From a virus: 30,165 nt of DNA. Under the pieces are notes generated by a model. That model was not told the origin of the DNA. It made no database searches and worked only from the letters and a program-made list of their open reading frames with translations. The number at the start of each line of letters is the position of its first letter. The stretch's first letter is position 1. Positions 28,126 to 30,165 of this stretch are shown one piece after another. The DNA is taken from IMG/VR virus record IMGVR_UViG_3300022752_000274, positions 1-30,165 of that record; one strand, 5' to 3'. Both the position numbers and the translations under genes were made by a program.

Positions 28126-28803
28126 ATGGGACTGCTCACTCAGAATCGTGAACTGCGAGAGGTCGGGGTCTATAACTTCACCCTACCTGCACTAGGAGCC
28201 CGCCTTGATGACGGGCGAACAATCCTCACGTGCCCTCAGGCGGGTGCGTGCGCCTCACTTTGTTATGCAAGAAACGGCACCTATCTCTTTCCGAAGGTGA
28301 AGGCTGCGCACGCTCGCAACCTCAAGTTCGTGCTCGATGATCTGCAGGGATGGCGGGCCGCAATGACCGCTGAGATCATGCGAAGGGTCAAGCCCGGGGG
28401 CTACGTGAGGATTCACGACGCGGGAGACTTCTTCTCTGATGAGTATCTTCAGAGTTGGATTGAGATCGCTGCAGATATTCCGCACGTGATCTTCTACGCC
28501 TATACGAAAGAGGTCAGCCGATTCAAGCGGCTTGCAGTGCCAACGGCGCCCGATAACTTCCGATGGCTTTATTCTCTCGGTGGTAAAGAGGATCACCTCA
28601 TCGATAAGACGCAAGATCGCCACGCAGAAGTCTTCCCGACGAAGGAGGCTCTTGATGCTGCAGGATACTTTGATCAAGAGGCGGATGATCGTCTTGCGAT
28701 TGAGGCTCCTCACCTAAAGATCGGCATCGTGGCGAATCGCATCCCTCACTTCAGAAAACGGCAGGGATCAGAGACGTTCGGCTCACTGCAGGAGAAGAAG
28801 TGA
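28126..28803 (+). CDS. GP88-family protein
   Basis: The 225-residue protein matches the phage 'gene product 88' family. LTCPQAGACASLCYARNG has Cys36, Cys42 and Cys46, YVRIHDAGDFFSDEYLQSW is at 93-111, and HVIFYAYTKE at 120-129. The three-cysteine motif and the acidic D-x-GD strand suggest a metal- or cluster-binding enzyme, but no reaction is established to my knowledge. AAGGAGG precedes ATG 28126, so it can be translated strongly. A TACGAT at 28102-28107 could be a -10 but has no -35. Confidence 0.75.
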   Translation: MGLLTQNRELREVGVYNFTLPALGARLDDGRTILTCPQAGACASLCYARNGTYLFPKVKAAHARNLKFVLDDLQGWRAAMTAEIMRRVKPGGYVRIHDAGDFFSDEYLQSWIEIAADIPHVIFYAYTKEVSRFKRLAVPTAPDNFRWLYSLGGKEDHLIDKTQDRHAEVFPTKEALDAAGYFDQEADDRLAIEAPHLKIGIVANRIPHFRKRQGSETFGSLQEKK

Positions 28804-29273
28804 AGAAGAGATCCTATACACGCCGGGGGACTATCTCTCAGAATCTTGCAACGCCTGAAGGGAAGATTTTTCAGGCGATGGTGCTCAAGGCACGAGACGG
28901 GTCCCGATCCCTCTCAGGGGTCACACGGGCTCAAGAGGCTCTCGGCTTGCCTTCCTCATGGCTGCGTGAGCGGTATGCAGGGCGTATTCGCATCCGCTCA
29001 TCCGATCTTGAGGTGCTCAAGAGACTGATCGAAGAGGCTAAGGGTCAGCCCTTTAGGAGCGGGCCCGTTGATGATGCTCCTCCTGAGCGGAAGATCAACT
29101 ACGAGGCAGTGACGTATCGCAGGGCAGTGCGCCGATTCTGCAGGGAGTGTGTAGGAGCTGAGGCTGCAGAGAGTGATCGAGATCTTGAGTGCCCTGATGC
29201 ATCATGCCCGTTGCGCCCGATCTCTCCCTTGAGGCTGAGTGAGAAGCCGATCATCATCGGTGGGCTTGAGTAA
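28800..29273 (+). CDS. Hypothetical protein with C-terminal phage zinc finger
   Basis: GTG at 28800 overlaps the previous TGA and gives 157 residues. The N-terminal two thirds are basic and partly helical (YTRRGTISQNLATPEGKIFQAMVLKARDGSRSLSGVTRAQEALG). The C-terminus carries the common phage knuckle CRECVG (about 113-118), ECPDASCPLRPISPLR (about 129-144), a four-cysteine site. It is the last gene of the rightward operon. Function unknown; a nucleic-acid-binding role fits the composition. Confidence 0.6.
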   Translation: MKKRSYTRRGTISQNLATPEGKIFQAMVLKARDGSRSLSGVTRAQEALGLPSSWLRERYAGRIRIRSSDLEVLKRLIEEAKGQPFRSGPVDDAPPERKINYEAVTYRRAVRRFCRECVGAEAAESDRDLECPDASCPLRPISPLRLSEKPIIIGGLE

Positions 29274-29327
29274 GATTCTCCCGGGGCAGCGTAGACGGTT
29301 GAGAGTCAATGAGCACTCACAACGAAC

Positions 29328-29346
29328 TCGAGGTGCAACTCCTCGA
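29328..29346. other. Small hairpin in the convergent gene junction
   Basis: TCGAGG (29328-29333) pairs with CCTCGA (29341-29346) around seven bases, between the rightward operon end and the leftward metallopeptidase gene end. It may serve as a weak bidirectional terminator; no strong T-run flanks it. Confidence 0.35.
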
Positions 29347-29354
29347 CTGCTCCA

Positions 29355-29810
29355 TCAACTCTTTCTCTGAGGTCTAAAGACTGATCGCATACCCCTGCGC
29401 TCACGTGGGGCTGATGAGCCGTACCTCTCCCTGAAGAGTGGACGGGCTGCTCGGTACTCAATGGCGAGCACACGGTCAGCGTGCTCGCATCGTGCCTTCG
29501 GAAGATACTTCTGATGCAGGTGCATGAGGCTCACGCACCATCGCTTGCCGTGGTAGTCGTCTGACTCAAGGTGCGCCAACTCATGCAGCACCGTCTCCTT
29601 ATCCTGACCGCTGCAGAGATCGATCCTCTTCTCGTCAAAGTCCGTCTCGCCGTCATAGCAGGATACGGTGCCCGGTGCGTGAGCGTGCAGGGCAACCGTG
29701 CGCACCTCAATCTTCTCTGCAGCTGCGACACGCTTGAGGAAGCGTAGGATCGGGTACCATCGGCGCACTTCCGATTCAGGCTTCTCAGGAGGGATGATGA
29801 TCTCGATCAT
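29355..29810 (-). CDS. SprT-like zinc metallopeptidase (only leftward gene)
   Basis: Read on the minus strand from ATG at 29810, the protein has 151 residues. ETVLHELAHL contains HELAH at 76-80, and HGKRW follows with H87, the third zinc ligand, as in SprT-type peptidases. SprT/Spartan proteins digest proteins stuck on DNA. A longer frame from 29891 runs antisense through the HNH gene and is rejected. There is no ribosome-binding site, but TACCAT lies six bases upstream on the minus strand (complement of 29817-29822), a TANNNT -10 for a leaderless transcript. It is the only gene here on the minus strand and diverges from HNH with 6 bases between start codons. Confidence 0.75.
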   Translation of the reverse strand: MIEIIIPPEKPESEVRRWYPILRFLKRVAAAEKIEVRTVALHAHAPGTVSCYDGETDFDEKRIDLCSGQDKETVLHELAHLESDDYHGKRWCVSLMHLHQKYLPKARCEHADRVLAIEYRAARPLFRERYGSSAPRERRGMRSVFRPQRKS

Positions 29811-29816
29811 GCGGCT

Positions 29817-29822
29817 ATGGTA
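29817..29822 (-). promoter_or_regulatory. Possible leaderless promoter of the metallopeptidase gene
   Basis: On the minus strand TACCAT (complement of 29817-29822) fits TANNNT and lies six bases before the ATG at 29810. The gene lacks a ribosome-binding site, which fits leaderless translation. The same bases are the ATGGTA start of the divergent HNH gene, so promoter and coding overlap. Confidence 0.4.
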
Positions 29823-30137
29823 GCGATCCCGTGCCTTATCTGCGGGCGACCTTCTCCTAAGTCTCGATGCAGTGAGCACGCCCTCCCTCAACGGGCCCGC
29901 CCGGGGTATGGGGCTGAGTGGACGGCACTCTCAAGGGAGATGCGAGCCCGTCAGCCGTGGTGCTCTCTCTGCGGAGCTCAGGGATCAAGGACTCCTCTCG
30001 TGGTTGATCACCTCGTGCCGAGGTCTCTCGGGGGCACTGATCACCCTGCGAATCTACGGGTGCTCTGCGACCCGTGCCATCGAAGAGAAGGTCTCACGAG
30101 GGCTTCTAGAAGGCTCAAGCGAGGGGGTAGGGGGTGA
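29817..30137 (+). CDS. HNH endonuclease (packaging-associated type)
   Basis: The 106-residue protein is a typical small phage HNH enzyme. An N-terminal knuckle CLIC...RCSEH (6, 9, 18 and H21) is followed by YGAEWTALSREMRARQPWCSLCG (zinc Cys49 and Cys52), the catalytic VVDHLVPRSLGG (His65), NLRVLCDPCHRREG (Asn79, Cys84, Cys87, His88), and a basic end. Such HNH proteins cooperate with large terminase in cutting phage DNA at cos or pac sites and are usually encoded next to terminase. Here it lies at the far right while terminase is at the left, which suggests the two ends join. No clear ribosome-binding site precedes ATG 29817. Confidence 0.88.
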   Translation: MVAIPCLICGRPSPKSRCSEHALPQRARPGYGAEWTALSREMRARQPWCSLCGAQGSRTPLVVDHLVPRSLGGTDHPANLRVLCDPCHRREGLTRASRRLKRGGRG

Positions 30138-30165
30138 GATTCTGAGAGGGGTGCACCTGCTATAT

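Larger units (their letters stand above)
486..29899. repeat. Dispersed 8-bp palindrome CGGGCCCG, at least 36 copies
   Basis: By eye, CGGGCCCG starts at: 486, 1222, 1436, 3508, 4851, 5361, 5831, 7262, 8511, 9320, 9812, 10490, 11997, 14093, 15488, 16029, 16895, 17709, 17966, 18955, 20204, 20922, 21325, 22160, 22641, 23388, 23952, 24383, 25191, 25634, 26037, 26664, 27139, 27846, 29060 and 29892. One GGGCCC (near 2749) is not flanked by C and G. About one copy is expected by chance. Copies occur in all three codon phases (for example GGC-CCG in Gly-Pro, CGG-GCC-CG in Arg-Ala-Arg, GGG-CCC-G in Gly-Pro) and in gaps at 7262, 9812 and 20204, so codon choice alone does not explain them. Confidence 0.9.

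Noticed and set aside
29309-29377. 22-codon frame (ATG 29309) after the early operon
   Set aside because: Too short, no ribosome-binding site, overlaps the 3' end of the metallopeptidase gene.
1-30165. tRNA genes, CRISPR arrays, insertion sequences, integrase and attachment sites
   Set aside because: Looked for cloverleaf-like segments, spaced repeats, transposase or recombinase motifs; none could be supported.

Overview
This window looks like most or all of the genome of a small tailed bacteriophage (Caudoviricetes, siphovirus-like). It carries an HK97-type head module, a tail-tube protein, a tape measure with a frameshifted chaperone pair, and no sheath gene. The host is probably an actinobacterium. 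That rests on the P27-type small terminase, the C39-like endolysin with an r1t-like holin domain, the GP88 protein, the small zinc-ribbon proteins, frequent GTG starts and two candidate TANNNT leaderless promoters; it is inference and no host marker is present. There is no integrase, CRISPR array, tRNA or rRNA.

Layout. 1-958: a truncated gene end and a TET-associated glycosyltransferase (TAGT), a DNA base-modification enzyme. 948-7228: terminase subunits, a small membrane protein, portal, a small beta-rich protein, a fused prohead protease and the major capsid protein, closed by a strong terminator at 7259-7304. 7328-9803: a translationally coupled sugar cassette (GT4-like, GT2-like and a sugar nucleotidyltransferase) inside the virion operon. 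9837-17331: head-tail connector, tail terminator-like protein, major tail protein, chaperones G/GT with a -1 frameshift, an HK97-gp10-like protein, a short tape measure, a tail hub and a putative receptor-binding protein. 17343-18837: lysis region with a Cys-rich mini-protein, an XhlA-like coiled-coil/TM protein and an endolysin whose C-terminus is a holin-like domain with its own internal start signal. 18909-20203: HTH-like protein and metallophosphoesterase, then a GC-rich terminator.

20337-29273 is a rightward early-type operon behind a good sigma70-like promoter set in nested inverted repeats. It holds about 20 tightly packed genes: zinc ribbons, tiny membrane proteins, a primase-polymerase-like domain, a Cas4-like nuclease, an ERF-like annealing protein, a DnaD-like replication protein, two PD-(D/E)XK nucleases, a DUF1599/Nmad1-like protein, a stand-alone LexA-type DNA-binding domain, a secreted RlpA-like protein and GP88. 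No DNA polymerase or helicase is seen, so replication probably borrows host enzymes. At the right end a leftward SprT-like metallopeptidase diverges from an HNH endonuclease; HNH genes usually sit beside terminase, so the two ends probably meet in a circular or terminally redundant genome.

The most striking signal belongs to no gene: the 8-bp palindrome CGGGCCCG occurs at least 36 times (about one expected), in all three reading frames and between genes. CTGCAG also looks strongly enriched. With the TAGT and a DUF1599/Nmad1-like protein, this suggests that specific DNA words matter to this phage, perhaps as modification, packaging or protein-binding sites.
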